DNA from: Alistipes sp. Zagget8
GTDB taxonomy: Bacteria > Bacteroidota > Bacteroidia > Bacteroidales > Rikenellaceae
Reading direction: 5' to 3'
Assembly (NCBI GenBank): GCA_001941065.1
Contig: MSHJ01000005.1
Coordinates: 248,001-312,000 of the forward strand
DNA length: 64,000 nt
A program made the translations under genes and the position numbers. Positions 43,125 to 51,888 of this stretch are shown here, one piece after another. The notes beneath the pieces are model-generated. The model was not told the DNA's origin. It was given only the letters and a program-made list of their open reading frames with translations, and made no database searches. The stretch's first letter is position 1. Each line of letters begins with the position of its first letter.

Positions 43125-45965
43125 TTAAAAGGTTGCCTGAAGCGAGAGGATGAAGCTCGATGCATAGGGGTAGTAGAGGCTGCGGGGGCTCTTCACCGAC
43201 GACGAGTACCAGAGGTCGTCGCACGTGAGGCTCACCTTCAGCGCCTGCATGCGCATCACCGAGGCGATTCGTTTCGGGAATGCGTATCCGATGCGCAACG
43301 ATGCGAGCGAGAGCGTGTTGCGCTTCGACACGAACCGCGACGAGGCGTATTCCGAGGCGTTGCCGACGCCCTGATAGGCGGCGTTCTGATTCGAGGGGCT
43401 CCATTTGCCTGCGGCGGCCGTCGGGACGTTGTCCGCGTATCCGGCCAGGTCCACCGCCTGCTGGGTGTAGAGGTCGTAGAATTTGCCGCCCAGCGAGTAG
43501 GAGAATACCGCTGCGAAATCGAAATTGCGGTAAGCGGCCGTTGCGCCGAACGTGCCGCGCAGTTTCGGGGTCATGCTTCCCTGATAGGCCAAGTCTGCGG
43601 CGGTCGGGTCGAACGACACCGAACCGTCGCGCAGGTAGAACTGTTCGCGTCCCGTCGCCGGATCGATGCCTGCCGAACGCAGGGCGTAGATTCCGTCGGC
43701 GGCGTCACCCTCGGCCATGCCGGAGTGGTATCCGTTTTCGAAATTGGCCGTATTGAACGTTTCGGCCGAATAGCCGGGCAGTTCGGTGATTTTGCTCCGG
43801 TTGGCGACGCCTTTGGCGAAGAGCGTCAGGTCGACGCCGCTGCGGTTGCGCAGGATGCCCGCCGCCACCGAGAATTCCACTCCCGAGTTGCGGATTGCGC
43901 CGCTGTTGGCATAGCGGTATCCCGATCCGAATGCGACGTTCTGTTCTTCGAGCGTCAGCAGGTCCTTCGACAGCGTGTTGTAATAGCTCACGGCGATGTC
44001 CACCGTGCTGATGCGGCCGCTGACGCCGACGTTTACGTTGCGCGTCGTCTTCCATTTCAGGGCCGGGTTGTAGGCGTTCATGTTGTAGAACGTCACGAGG
44101 CCCTTGTTGTAATCGATTCTGTTTTTATTCTCACCCATGCCGTTGAGGTAGGGATTGTCGATATCGTAGCCGTAGAGCGGATTGGCGAACCCGTAGTCGA
44201 ACTGATAACCCGCCGTGCTGCCGTACCCGGCCGTCAGCATCAGCCGTCCGATGAGCCCGGAGTTTCCCATCAGGGCTTTTTTCAGGTCGTAAGCCGCCGT
44301 CAGGCCGTAGGAACCCGCCGTGCGTTTGTCGGGGGCGAGCATCGAGGACTTGTCCACGCGGCCCGAGAGGTCGACGAACAGCGTCTCGTCGAAGCTCCAC
44401 GACACGATGCCGTAGCCGCTCAGCACGCGCTCATAGGTCTTGGTGCCTTCGGGACGCTCCGCCGCGTAACGCTGCGCGAAGGAGATGTAGTCCATGTGGT
44501 CGCTCGACATGCCCACGCCGCGGAATGCGTCGTCGGTCATCGTCGCCGCGTAGACCTCCATGCCGAGCGAAGCCCGCAGGGTGTGGCGTTCGCGTTCGAG
44601 GCGGTAGTCGGCCCACACCTTCTCCTGATAGCTTTCCAGCCGGTTGCGGAGGATGCGGTAGCTGCCCTTCTGGTCGATTTCGTCGATGCCGTAATCCTTG
44701 TAGACGAGCGACTGCGGGGAGACGAACTCCGAACGTTTGTCGTAATCGTGCGTGAGGTTGAACTGTCCCGCCACGCTGAAATGCTCGTCGATTTTCCAGC
44801 GCAGGGTGAGGTTGTTGTTCACCCGCGAGATTTTATTTTCGGCGAAGCTGTTGAGCGAGGTTTCGTAGAGCGGCGATTGCTGTTCGCTGAAGGTCCCTTC
44901 GCCCAGTATGTCGTAAGGTACACCGCGTTCGTCGGCAGGCGCGTAGTAGGGATTCATCCGCGCCCAGCCGTACATCGGCCCGTAGGTCGATTCCGATGCG
45001 TCGGCCATGTCCACGCTCAGTTCATTAGAAATTTGCAGCTTGCGGGTCGTGTAGCCGATGAAGGCCGATGCGCCGTACATCGTGCGTTTCGAACCCTTCA
45101 TCACGCCCTTCACGGGATTCATGTAGAGCACCCCGCGGTAGCGCAGGCTGCTGTCGCCGCCGTCGACCGTGACGCGGTGCCGGTGCGAGAACGAGGTCCG
45201 GAGGGGCATGTCCAGCCAATCGGTCGAACCGTTGGCCTTCACGTCGGCCATGCGCTGCTGGTAGAGCGCGTCGTTGCCGTCGTAGGCGCCCATGCGCTTC
45301 TCCCAGTCGAGTTTCTGCCCGGCGTCCATCAGGTCGAATGCCCGCATACTGGCGCGTTGGAACGTGCCGTCGAAATTATAGGTCAGCTGCAGCCGCTTGT
45401 TCTCGGGGACCTTCGTCGTGATGACGATGACACCCTGACCGGCCCTTACGCCGTACAAGGCCGTCGCCGTGGCGTTTTTGAGAAGCGTGACGCTCGCGAT
45501 GCGCTGCATGTCGAAATCCTTCAGCCGGTCGAACGACTCGCTGTGTCCGTCGACGATCACCAGCGGCCGTGCGTCGGCGGAGCTCAGTCCCCAGGCGAAC
45601 GATTTCACGCCCTGGAGGCTCATGGCGGCGGGAACCGCATTGGGATCGGAACCGTATTGTTCTTGGGGGTCGGTGCCGCAGATCGACGGATCGATCAGTT
45701 GCAGGGCCCTCATGAGGTCGGTGGGGTGGAGTTTGCGCAGCTCCTCGCCCGAATAGCCGGCTTCGGCTGCGGCAGCGGACTCCGTGCGGCAGTTGTCGCG
45801 GACAAAATCTTCGTGTCCGGACGTGTCACCTTGTCCAAACACCGTCGAGGGGCTCATGGATAGCATGACCGAAACGACTGCCGGGAATGCCAGCGGCCGC
45901 AGCAGGCGTACCGCGGAAATTCCTCCCGGAAGCTTCCGTTCGTTTGTTTGTAAAGGTTTCGTCAT
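43125..45965 (-). CDS. SusC-like transporter lacking the usual N-terminal domains
   Basis: 946 aa. A signal peptide ending SPSTVFGQ leads after only about 30 residues into the plug (LRKLHPTDLMRALQLIDPS, SVTLLKNATATALYGVRAGQGVIVIT) and a complete barrel ending SFILSLQATF. The STN and CarboxypepD_reg-like domains and a recognisable TonB box are absent. The plug lines up with that of the downstream SusC. It sits directly after fecR, where an STN-bearing SusC would be expected. It may be a reduced transporter, or the N-terminus was lost and the signal peptide re-joined. Confidence 0.88.
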   Translation of the reverse strand: MTKPLQTNERKLPGGISAVRLLRPLAFPAVVSVMLSMSPSTVFGQGDTSGHEDFVRDNCRTESAAAAEAGYSGEELRKLHPTDLMRALQLIDPSICGTDPQEQYGSDPNAVPAAMSLQGVKSFAWGLSSADARPLVIVDGHSESFDRLKDFDMQRIASVTLLKNATATALYGVRAGQGVIVITTKVPENKRLQLTYNFDGTFQRASMRAFDLMDAGQKLDWEKRMGAYDGNDALYQQRMADVKANGSTDWLDMPLRTSFSHRHRVTVDGGDSSLRYRGVLYMNPVKGVMKGSKRTMYGASAFIGYTTRKLQISNELSVDMADASESTYGPMYGWARMNPYYAPADERGVPYDILGEGTFSEQQSPLYETSLNSFAENKISRVNNNLTLRWKIDEHFSVAGQFNLTHDYDKRSEFVSPQSLVYKDYGIDEIDQKGSYRILRNRLESYQEKVWADYRLERERHTLRASLGMEVYAATMTDDAFRGVGMSSDHMDYISFAQRYAAERPEGTKTYERVLSGYGIVSWSFDETLFVDLSGRVDKSSMLAPDKRTAGSYGLTAAYDLKKALMGNSGLIGRLMLTAGYGSTAGYQFDYGFANPLYGYDIDNPYLNGMGENKNRIDYNKGLVTFYNMNAYNPALKWKTTRNVNVGVSGRISTVDIAVSYYNTLSKDLLTLEEQNVAFGSGYRYANSGAIRNSGVEFSVAAGILRNRSGVDLTLFAKGVANRSKITELPGYSAETFNTANFENGYHSGMAEGDAADGIYALRSAGIDPATGREQFYLRDGSVSFDPTAADLAYQGSMTPKLRGTFGATAAYRNFDFAAVFSYSLGGKFYDLYTQQAVDLAGYADNVPTAAAGKWSPSNQNAAYQGVGNASEYASSRFVSKRNTLSLASLRIGYAFPKRIASVMRMQALKVSLTCDDLWYSSSVKSPRSLYYPYASSFILSLQATF

Positions 45966-45992
45966 AATTCGTGTGGTTTAAATGGGTATTTT

Positions 45993-47210
45993 CTATCTCA
46001 GCGTGATTTTCTTTCCGTCGTAGTCTATCTGCATGCCCGTTCCGGTCGATGCGATGATGGAGAGTATTTTGTCGAGCTCCCCGCACCGCGGGAACTGGCC
46101 GCTGAAGCGGAGTCCGTCCAGGAGGGGCGAGACCTCGAATTCGAAATTGTACCAGCGTGCGAGGCGTTCCATGATTTCGGTGATCGAGGCGTGTTCGAAG
46201 AGGAAGGTTCCGGACATCCAGGCCGTCGCCAGCGACGTGTCCACCTCTTTCACGGCGATTGCGCCGTTGTTCCGGAGGCTGTATTCGGCCTGCTGGCCGG
46301 GTTCGAGCGTCACCCCTTCGCCGCCCGCGAGCGGAGCTATCGCCACAGAACCTTCTACCAGCGTGGTGTATATGGCGCGGTCGCCCTCGTAGGTATTGAT
46401 ATTGAAGCGCGTGCCCAGCACCCGGATGCTCTGGCCGCCCGACTCGACGACGAAGGGCCGCCGGGCGTCGTGCGCCACCTCGAAATAGGCTTCGCCTTCG
46501 AGCCATACGCGGCGTTCGCGGCCCCGGTCCGAGGTGAAGAAGCGCAGGCGCGATGCGGCGTTCAGCCATACCCGCGTGCCGTCGGCCAGCGTGAGGCTGT
46601 ACTCGCTGCCGCGGGGCGTGACCAGCGTGTTGTACTCTTCGGGAAGCTCCTCTTTCGGCTCCTGCCGGGCTTTCCGGGGCTTGTAGGCGAGACTTTTCTC
46701 CCCCGTGAGCTCCACGTCCACGCCTGTCTCCGTCCGGACCGCCAGCGAATCCCGCAGTCCGAGGTCGATGCTCGCGCCGTCGGCGAAATAGAGCACCGCG
46801 TGCTGTCCGTCGGGCCTGATCTGCGCGATCTGCGCCATGACCCGCTTCTGGCGTCCGACGTGCGTGTAATAAATCACGCCGCAGGCGATCAGCACGGCCG
46901 CCGCCAGGCTCGCGGCGCTTTGCAGCATCAGCGAGTAGCGTTTCAGGCGCCGCTGTCCTTTGCGCTCCTCCATCCGGCGCTGCACCTGCTCCCAGGCGCG
47001 TTCCACGTCGCATTCGGCGCGGATTGCACGGCGGTGTTCCAGCTCTTCGGCATCGAGGATTTTCCCGATGATGCGGACTTTGTCCTCTTTTTCCAGCTCC
47101 CGCAGACGCAGTTTCAGCTGTTCACGCTCGTGCGGGGATGTTTTCGACACGAAAAAACGTCCCAGCAGCTTGGCGGCCTTGATAAATGATATGATATCCC
47201 CGACTAACAC
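45993..47210 (-). CDS. FecR-family anti-sigma factor
   Basis: 405 aa inner-membrane protein. The N-terminal cytoplasmic part (about 1-90) should bind the ECF sigma factor. One TM lies at about 93-115, followed by the periplasmic FecR domain (TPRGSEYSLTLADGTRVWLNA, GEAYFEVAHDARRPFVV) and a C-terminal DUF4974/STN-like domain (about 325-405). It should release the sigma factor when an STN-bearing transporter reports substrate. The only in-frame start giving the full N-terminus is GTG at 47210; it lies inside a 15-bp palindrome. Confidence 0.93.
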   Translation of the reverse strand: MLVGDIISFIKAAKLLGRFFVSKTSPHEREQLKLRLRELEKEDKVRIIGKILDAEELEHRRAIRAECDVERAWEQVQRRMEERKGQRRLKRYSLMLQSAASLAAAVLIACGVIYYTHVGRQKRVMAQIAQIRPDGQHAVLYFADGASIDLGLRDSLAVRTETGVDVELTGEKSLAYKPRKARQEPKEELPEEYNTLVTPRGSEYSLTLADGTRVWLNAASRLRFFTSDRGRERRVWLEGEAYFEVAHDARRPFVVESGGQSIRVLGTRFNINTYEGDRAIYTTLVEGSVAIAPLAGGEGVTLEPGQQAEYSLRNNGAIAVKEVDTSLATAWMSGTFLFEHASITEIMERLARWYNFEFEVSPLLDGLRFSGQFPRCGELDKILSIIASTGTGMQIDYDGKKITLR

Positions 47211-47217
47211 TGTTAGT
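47203..47217. promoter_or_regulatory. Palindrome over the fecR start codon
   Basis: ACTAACA-C-TGTTAGT is a perfect 7-1-7 inverted repeat that includes the GTG start. It could be an operator or hide the start codon in a small hairpin. No matching copy was noticed elsewhere in the window. Confidence 0.4.
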
Positions 47218-47332
47218 ATAACACTTCGGAAGCGGAAACGGATGACACGCGATGCGAAAAAAATGTAAAAACTTATTCCAGCATCGGTTAGGAAGATGTA
47301 AAACTGTAACTTAGGGGATGGTTTTCAGCGGC

Positions 47333-47929
47333 TCAGAAGAGCATCCACTGATTGGAAAGCACGATCCGCAGGACTTTGTAGGCGCGGGACTTGTGCGTGC
47401 GCACGGTGTTGACCGAGATGCCGAGCACGTCGGCGATCTCCTGGTTGGAGAGCCCTTCGACGGCCATGTTCAGTACCTGCCGGCCCATGTCCGGGAGTCC
47501 TTCGATCGCCTGCGAGATAATCAGCGACGACTCTTCGCGCATGATGGCGTCGATGAAGAACTCCTCGCTTTTTTTCTCATTGCGTTCGTGTTTGTAATGC
47601 GCCGCCTGCATTTCGGCATAGCGGTTGCGTATCTGCTCGTGGCGCAGGTGGTTGAGGCATTTGTTGCGCAGGGTCTTGTAGAGGAATCCCTTGGCCATGT
47701 ATTCGTTGTCGAACGTGCATCCCTGTTCGAGCAGGGCTACGAAAGCCTCTTGCACGAGGTCCTCGCACACGTCACGGCTCTGGACGAAATTCCGGGCGAA
47801 CGAGACGAACATGGGATAATAGCTCCGGAAGAATTCGGGGATATTTCCCCCCCCCTCCGAACTGCGGAATACAGGGGCTTTCGGGCCGTTGTATGTTCCG
47901 TCCTTATCCATGGTTTCTTCGTCTCTCAT
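47333..47929 (-). CDS. ECF RNA polymerase sigma-70 factor (Bacteroides expansion family)
   Basis: 198 aa. Sigma region 2 (FFRSYYPMFVSFARNFV, DLVQEAFVALLE) and region 4 (LPDMGRQVLNMAVEGLSNQEIADVLGISVNTVRTH, only motif parts quoted) are present, with no region 3, as in ECF factors. It is followed by fecR and two SusC/SusD pairs, the classic cell-surface-signalling arrangement. Codons 26-29 are carried on a run of nine G (nine C on +), whose slippage would abolish the protein. The start is taken at 47929; a Met six codons in is an alternative. Confidence 0.94.
   Translation of the reverse strand: MRDEETMDKDGTYNGPKAPVFRSSEGGGNIPEFFRSYYPMFVSFARNFVQSRDVCEDLVQEAFVALLEQGCTFDNEYMAKGFLYKTLRNKCLNHLRHEQIRNRYAEMQAAHYKHERNEKKSEEFFIDAIMREESSLIISQAIEGLPDMGRQVLNMAVEGLSNQEIADVLGISVNTVRTHKSRAYKVLRIVLSNQWMLF
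47847..47855 (-). repeat. G9 homopolymer inside the ECF sigma gene
   Basis: GAG-GGG-GGG-GGA gives nine consecutive G in the reading frame, near the 5' end. One-base slippage would frameshift the factor early. Confidence 0.7.
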
Positions 47930-47969
47930 TCAACTAACCTTTGCTGCGGACGCAGCTTCCTCTTGCGGT

Positions 47970-48001
47970 CAAATATACTCGCTTTTTGGATAAATTACAA
48001 A
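47970..48001 (-). promoter_or_regulatory. Promoter of the ECF sigma operon
   Basis: On the - strand TTTG, 20 bp, TATATTTG, a good housekeeping -33/-7 pair. It leaves a leader of about 35 nt before the ATG at 47929. Confidence 0.7.
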
Positions 48002-48044
48002 AAAAATTACAAAACGCTGCGGTTTTCGGTCCTCCCCGATACGC

Positions 48045-48079
48045 AAAAACGGCCCGAATCTCCTGATCCGGACCGTTTT
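48045..48079 (-). terminator. Terminator of the M23-dxr-rseP operon
   Basis: On the - strand a 15-bp stem (AAAACGGTCCGGATC / GATTCGGGCCGTTTT with two G-U pairs), 4-nt loop and a T5 end, 16 bp after the small membrane-protein stop. Confidence 0.85.
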
Positions 48080-48094
48080 AACGCGGGATGACAT

Positions 48095-48391
48095 TTATAA
48101 GTTCAGGTACAGACAGACCAGGCCGATCAAAGCCCCGACTCCCGCCGCTGCCAGAATCGTGATCCCGACGATCCTTTTGCGCCGTTCGCGCCGGGCCTGT
48201 TCGCGTATTTCCCGTTTTATGGCGGCGATTTGCTCGGGCGGGAAGGTTTTTTCCGCCGTCCGGCGCCCGTCCGGATCGGTTCCCGTATACATCGCACGGA
48301 GTTTCGCGGTCTGTTCACGGTGTTTGCGCAGCTGGGCCCGGTTGGCCTCGCTGCGTTTGATCATGTCGAATACGTGTCCTGCGAAACTCAT
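48095..48391 (-). CDS. Small membrane protein of unknown function
   Basis: 98 aa. It has a highly basic helical N-terminus (MIKRSEANRAQLRKHREQ) and a central EQIAAIKREIREQARRERRKR, followed by one C-terminal TM at about 75-97. The shape is that of a tail-anchored cytoplasmic coiled-coil protein. It lies 7 bp after rseP and is the last gene before the terminator. I do not recognise the family. Confidence 0.75.
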   Translation of the reverse strand: MSFAGHVFDMIKRSEANRAQLRKHREQTAKLRAMYTGTDPDGRRTAEKTFPPEQIAAIKREIREQARRERRKRIVGITILAAAGVGALIGLVCLYLNL

Positions 48392-48398
48392 CCCTGCC

Positions 48399-49715
48399 TT
48401 ATTTTATAAAGAACCGGTAAATATCGTTTCCGTTGGCGTACAACAGCAGGAACAGGATGATGATCAGCCCGACATACTGGGCTCCTTCCAACACCTTGTC
48501 GCTCACCTTGCGGCCCGTCACCATCTCCCAGAAGGTGAATATAGCGTGCCCGCCGTCCAATCCCGGAATCGGCAGGATGTTCATCACCGCGAGGATGATC
48601 GACAGGAAGGCGGTTTTCAGCCAGAAATCCTGCCAGTCCCACGTGGAGGGGAAGATGCTGCCGATGGCGAGGAACCCGCCCAGCTCCTCGTACATCTTGG
48701 TCTTGGGCTGTACGATCATCTTCAGCTGGTCCCAGTAGGAGGAGATCATGTCGCCGGCCCGGCGGAAACCCGCCGGAATCGATTCCCAGAAGGTATACTC
48801 CTGCGTGCGGAACTTGTAGGGATTGTATGCGAACACGCCGAGCTTCCCCTCTTCCGAAACGGGCAGTTTGAATTCGACGGGCATACCCCCTTCGCGCACT
48901 ACCGACAGCCGCACCGAGTCTCCGGCGTGCAATTTCAGGTAATCCGTATAACCGCGGTAGTCGAGTCCCCGCATTTCGTCGATGCCGACAATCTCGTCGC
49001 CTTTCTGCAGCCGTGCGGCCGTCGGGGCCACGACGCTGTCGATCAGGAAGGGCATGCGCTGGACGAGGAGTTTTTCATACCCTTTGTTCTGACGCATGGC
49101 GATCAGTTCATCGAGCGGGAGCGTCAGCTCGATCTGCTCTCCGCCGCGCTCCACGACCACCCGGCGGTCGCCCTCGGTAATCAGCAGCGCGTTGAGGAAC
49201 GTGTTCAGGTTCTCCACCTTCCCGCCGTCGATGCTCACCAGCCGGTCCCCGTCGCGGAATCCGAGGCTGTGGCCCGTTTCGTTGAAATTGTAGCCCCATC
49301 GGGCATCCTCGTTCGAGAAATAGCTTTCGCCCCACGTGTAGCTGACGCCGATGTAAATGGTGACGGCCAGCAGGACGTTCATCACCACGCCGGCAATCAT
49401 CACCAGAAAGCGTTTCCAGGCGGGTTTCGACCGGAACTCCCAGGGCTGCGGGGGCTGTTTCTGATACTCCTTGTCCATCGATTCGTCGATCATGCCGGCG
49501 ATTTTGCAGTATCCGCCCAGCGGCAGCCACCCGAGTCCGTATTCGGTGTGTCCGCGCCGGAACTTGAACAGCGAGAATCCCAGGTCGAAGAAGATGTAGA
49601 ATTTGTCGACGCGGATTTTGAAGACCCGCGCCATGATGTAGTGTCCCAGTTCGTGGATGCCCACGAGGATGGTGAAACAGAGGAAGAACTGAATGATCTT
49701 GATTAAAATATCCAT
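48399..49715 (-). CDS. rseP: RIP site-2 metalloprotease RseP
   Basis: 438 aa M50 membrane protease. The zinc motif HELGH lies in the first TM (LVGIHELGHYIMAR), and the third ligand region is NILPIPGLDGGH near the C-terminus. One or two PDZ-like segments lie between them (GFRDGDRLVSIDG, ARLQKGDEIVGID). RseP cleaves anti-sigma factors and signal-peptide remnants inside the membrane. It lies 13 bp after dxr, a common pairing in Bacteroidota. Confidence 0.95.
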   Translation of the reverse strand: MDILIKIIQFFLCFTILVGIHELGHYIMARVFKIRVDKFYIFFDLGFSLFKFRRGHTEYGLGWLPLGGYCKIAGMIDESMDKEYQKQPPQPWEFRSKPAWKRFLVMIAGVVMNVLLAVTIYIGVSYTWGESYFSNEDARWGYNFNETGHSLGFRDGDRLVSIDGGKVENLNTFLNALLITEGDRRVVVERGGEQIELTLPLDELIAMRQNKGYEKLLVQRMPFLIDSVVAPTAARLQKGDEIVGIDEMRGLDYRGYTDYLKLHAGDSVRLSVVREGGMPVEFKLPVSEEGKLGVFAYNPYKFRTQEYTFWESIPAGFRRAGDMISSYWDQLKMIVQPKTKMYEELGGFLAIGSIFPSTWDWQDFWLKTAFLSIILAVMNILPIPGLDGGHAIFTFWEMVTGRKVSDKVLEGAQYVGLIIILFLLLYANGNDIYRFFIK

Positions 49716-49728
49716 TTTCGGAATGTGG

Positions 49729-50880
49729 TTACAGTTTCAGGAATTCCGCCGCCAGCGCACGGGCTTCGGCGTCGGCGTCGGCATAATCCGCCAGGGTGGG
49801 CGAGGGGATGAACGCCGCGTGTTCCAGCGCATGGCGGATGGTGCGCACGATGTCGAGCCACGCACACTTGCGGGCGAGGAACGCGGCCACCGCCACTTCG
49901 TTTGCTCCGTTCATCGTGCAGGCCGCCGTCCCTTTGCGCCGCAGGCAGTCGTAGGCGATGTCCAGCGCCGGGTATTTCGCGCGATCCACCTCGGCGAATG
50001 TGAGCTGCGGATGGTTCAGAAAGTTGAACCGCTCGCCCGGACGGTTCGCCCGGTCGGGGAACAGCAGGGCGAAACTGATCGGCATGCGCATGTCGGGAGT
50101 CCCCAGCTGGGCCTTGATGGCCCCGTCCTCGAATTCGACCATCGAATGCACGATCGATTGCGGGTGCAGCAGCACCGAAATCCGCTCGGCGGGGGTGCCG
50201 AACAGCCAGTGGGCCTCGATCACCTCGAAGCCCTTGTTGACCAGCGTCGACGAATCGATGGTGATCTTCGCGCCCATATCCCATTGAGGGTGGCGCAGCG
50301 CCTGTTCCACCGTGACGTTCGCCAGCTCTTCGGCCGCGAGGTCGCGGAACGCCCCGCCGCTGCAGGTGACGATCAGCCTTCTGACCGGGGCGCGTTCGCC
50401 CACGAGGCACTGGAAGATGGCCGAATGCTCCGAGTCGATCGGGATCACCGGGGCCTTCCGCTCCCGGGCCAGCGGCATCACATAGGCGCCGCCCACCACC
50501 AGCGACTCCTTGTTGGCCAGCGCCAGCTTTTTGCCCGCCTCGATGGCCGCCACCGTGGGCGCCAGTCCCGCGTAGCCCACCAGGGCGTTGACCACCACCT
50601 CCGTGTCGCCGCCTCCGGCGACCTGCGCCACGGCGTCGTCCCCGGCGTAAACCTTCGTGTCGGTGTCTGCGAGCGCGTCGCTCAGGGCCGCATAGTGGCT
50701 TTTGTCGGCGATCACCACCGTGTCGGCGTCGAATTCCCGGGCCTGCTGTGCGAGCCTCTCCCAGTTGCGGTTGGCCGTGAGGATGCGGGCCTCGAACCGG
50801 TCGGGGTTTTCGCGGACGATGTCGAGCGTCTGCACGCCGATCGAGCCGGTCGAACCCAGTATGGCAAGTCGTTGTTTCAT
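49729..50880 (-). CDS. dxr: 1-deoxy-D-xylulose 5-phosphate reductoisomerase
   Basis: 383 aa, normal length. The NADPH site GSTGSIGVQTLDIV opens the protein, LALANKESLVVGG is the conserved core, and PIDSEHSAIFQCL contributes metal/substrate residues. It converts DXP to MEP, the committed step of the non-mevalonate isoprenoid pathway. The next gene follows after 13 bp. Confidence 0.97.
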   Translation of the reverse strand: MKQRLAILGSTGSIGVQTLDIVRENPDRFEARILTANRNWERLAQQAREFDADTVVIADKSHYAALSDALADTDTKVYAGDDAVAQVAGGGDTEVVVNALVGYAGLAPTVAAIEAGKKLALANKESLVVGGAYVMPLARERKAPVIPIDSEHSAIFQCLVGERAPVRRLIVTCSGGAFRDLAAEELANVTVEQALRHPQWDMGAKITIDSSTLVNKGFEVIEAHWLFGTPAERISVLLHPQSIVHSMVEFEDGAIKAQLGTPDMRMPISFALLFPDRANRPGERFNFLNHPQLTFAEVDRAKYPALDIAYDCLRRKGTAACTMNGANEVAVAAFLARKCAWLDIVRTIRHALEHAAFIPSPTLADYADADAEARALAAEFLKL

Positions 50881-50887
50881 GCGTTTG

Positions 50888-51757
50888 TCAGAAGACGATG
50901 TATCCCTCGGGGTCCACGGGTTTGCCGTTGTTCCAGAGTTCGAATTCGAAGAGTTTCACCTCGCCGTTTCCGGCTTCGGCGTTGTATCCGATCAGCTCGC
51001 CCGCGCGGATTGTCTGTCCTGTCGACACGAGCGACTGCGAGAGGTTCTTGTAGACCGAGATCAGGTTTCCGGCATGCTGCAATACCACCGTGTAACCCGT
51101 TTCGGGGGCCCACAGGCTCTGCACGACCGTGCCTTTGTCGATGGCCGCGATGCGGTCGCCGGCCGCCGCCGCGATCTTCACGCCGAAATTCCCCTGCTTG
51201 ATGTCGAACTTTCCGGTGATGATTCCCTCGACGGGCGTCACCAGCTCGATCGACTCGCGGACCTTGCGGCGCGACCCTTCGCTGCGGGGCGCTATGGCAT
51301 ACTCCCCGTCTCCCTCCATCTGGGCCCTCAGCAGCGAGTCCTCGGGCGAGGGCATCACCAGCACCTTGCTGATGCGCGACGAGTCCGACGTAGCCAGCGT
51401 CCGTGCCACGGGGGTGCGTCCCTCCAGAATCAGGGCGATGTTGCGGTTGTAGGTCATCATGTCGTTCATCACGCGCTCCATCGAGTCGAGCCGGATGATG
51501 TTCTGCAGGAGGCTTTCGCGCGAACGGTCGGCCTCGGTGCGGTACCCGGGCAGGAACTCCAGCACGGGGCTGTACGCCACCAGCGACAGCGTGAGGATGA
51601 ACAGCAGCAGGACGAACGCCACCAGCCCGGCGAAGATGCTTGCGGGAGAGAGGTGTATGTGCCACTCCTCGGAGTTGTCCGTGGCGTTGAGCATGTTGAA
51701 GCGGCGTTTTCGGAACAGGCCGCGCCACCACATCCGTATTCTCTTCAGAAATTTCAT
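50888..51757 (-). CDS. M23/LytM-fold membrane protein with zinc ligands missing
   Basis: 289 aa. One N-terminal TM (about 40-62), a helical linker, then a LytM-like beta domain (about 165-289). The strands fit M23 but none of the catalytic positions do: HxGxD reads NFGVK, and HxHFExW reads LFEFELW. The family's YxHL is YKNL. EnvC/NlpD-type LytM proteins that lack zinc activate amidases, so a regulatory role at division or in the envelope is plausible. The track ORF starts at 51811, upstream of the promoter; the ATG at 51757 is used. First gene of the operon with dxr and rseP. Confidence 0.88.
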   Translation of the reverse strand: MKFLKRIRMWWRGLFRKRRFNMLNATDNSEEWHIHLSPASIFAGLVAFVLLLFILTLSLVAYSPVLEFLPGYRTEADRSRESLLQNIIRLDSMERVMNDMMTYNRNIALILEGRTPVARTLATSDSSRISKVLVMPSPEDSLLRAQMEGDGEYAIAPRSEGSRRKVRESIELVTPVEGIITGKFDIKQGNFGVKIAAAAGDRIAAIDKGTVVQSLWAPETGYTVVLQHAGNLISVYKNLSQSLVSTGQTIRAGELIGYNAEAGNGEVKLFEFELWNNGKPVDPEGYIVF

Positions 51758-51790
51758 TTTCCGGGAACGTTTTTTCGGGGTTACGTCTGA

Positions 51791-51798
51791 CAAAGGTA
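51791..51798 (-). promoter_or_regulatory. -7 box for the M23-dxr-rseP operon
   Basis: TACCTTTG on the - strand, about 29 nt of leader before the ATG at 51757. The -33 region is only A/T-rich. Confidence 0.6.
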
Positions 51799-51817
51799 GC
51801 CAAAATTCCAAAAAACC

Positions 51818-51848
51818 TTTGGCATCGCCTTTAAAATTTTTACCTTTG
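51818..51848 (+). promoter_or_regulatory. Promoter of the nucleotidyltransferase gene
   Basis: TTTG, 19 bp, TACCTTTG: exact -33/-7 match, about 36 nt of leader. It lies back to back with the divergent M23 promoter. Confidence 0.8.
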
Positions 51849-51888
51849 CAGTTGCTTTGAACCTAAACGTCAAAAACAGATAAAAAGT

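Noticed and set aside
41823-45863. 1346-codon open frame antisense to SusC/SusD genes
   Set aside because: Shadow ORF; the - strand frames have signal peptides and clear SusC/SusD homology.
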